Of a DNA stretch of 5,527 bases, positions 5,463-5,527 are shown in pieces. Under the pieces are notes generated by a model. The model saw only the letters and a program-made list of their open reading frames with translations, did no database searches and had not been told where the DNA came from. The DNA lies in contig CANPXA010000128.1 in NCBI GenBank assembly GCA_947585525.1, forward strand, positions 1 through 5,527. The letters run 5' to 3'. The first letter of the stretch is position 1. Every line of letters starts with the position of its first letter. The DNA is from an uncultured Akkermansia sp. (GTDB lineage: Bacteria > Verrucomicrobiota > Verrucomicrobiia > Verrucomicrobiales > Akkermansiaceae). The position numbers and the translations under genes are program-made.

Positions 5463-5527
5463 ATGAAACAGACAGCTTTTTCCTCCGTGAATCGTGGATT
5501 CACCCTGTTGGAACTCATCGTGGTGAT
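5463..5527 (+). CDS. Prepilin/pseudopilin-like protein with type III signal peptide (partial, N-terminus only)
   Basis: Only 21 codons lie in the window. They encode a short leader (residues 1-12) ending in N10-R11-G12, then F13-TLLELIVV, the standard prepilin peptidase motif. Cleavage is expected between G12 and F13 with methylation of F13, and E17 is the conserved Glu at position 5 of the mature protein. Such proteins have a hydrophobic N-terminal helix and belong to type IV pili, type II secretion or competence pseudopili. In PVC bacteria many are stand-alone surface or secreted proteins with the same leader, so the role cannot be told without the rest. The ATG is the only possible start after the in-frame TAG at 5451-5453. 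Confidence 0.9.
   Translation, partial: MKQTAFSSVNRGFTLLELIVV

Overview
The window reads as a bacterial chromosome segment of moderately high GC. It holds three complete protein genes, the start of a fourth, a possible upstream gene tail, and two intergenic regions full of structured repeats. The gene content is a Hanks-type Ser/Thr kinase with an N-terminal zinc ribbon and a large extracytoplasmic part, a ROK sugar kinase, and a prepilin-like protein with a short leader. Together with the apparent lack of Shine-Dalgarno sequences, this fits the PVC group, most plausibly Verrucomicrobiota. That assignment is inference from gene style, not from a marker gene.

Layout: positions 1-86 may hold the last codons of an unknown gene. 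Positions 115-2676 (+) encode the 853-residue transmembrane kinase. A 252-base convergent intergenic region (2677-2928) carries two repeat units and ends in a bidirectional hairpin terminator. On the minus strand, a ROK kinase (4825 to 3872) and an RsmB/RsmF/NSUN-type RNA m5C methyltransferase (3858 to 2929) lie 13 bases apart and form a likely operon. It has a promoter directly in front of the ROK start codon. Positions 4826-5462 form a 637-base divergent region with three more repeat units and a G-rich tract. It also holds what looks like a complete small-RNA gene of about 78 nt on the minus strand (promoter, predicted start and intrinsic terminator). At 5463 (+) a prepilin begins and runs off the window.

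The most unusual content is noncoding. (1) A consensus promoter (TTGACA, 17-base spacer, TCTAAT) on the minus strand is followed by a short sequence without an ORF and a strong terminator. (2) The ROK and prepilin genes both have a -10 hexamer (TAGAAT, TAGCAT) exactly six bases before the ATG, which predicts leaderless mRNAs. (3) A modular repeat family (GC-rich hairpin, then ATTTACG heptamers, then one of two structured tails) occurs five times, always in the same orientation. One tail type shows paired base changes that keep its stems, and one copy of the other tail supplies the convergent terminator. Among the proteins, the ROK kinase has lost all four expected zinc ligands, and the outer half of the kinase is not recognisable by eye. 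The protein genes share no obvious pathway.
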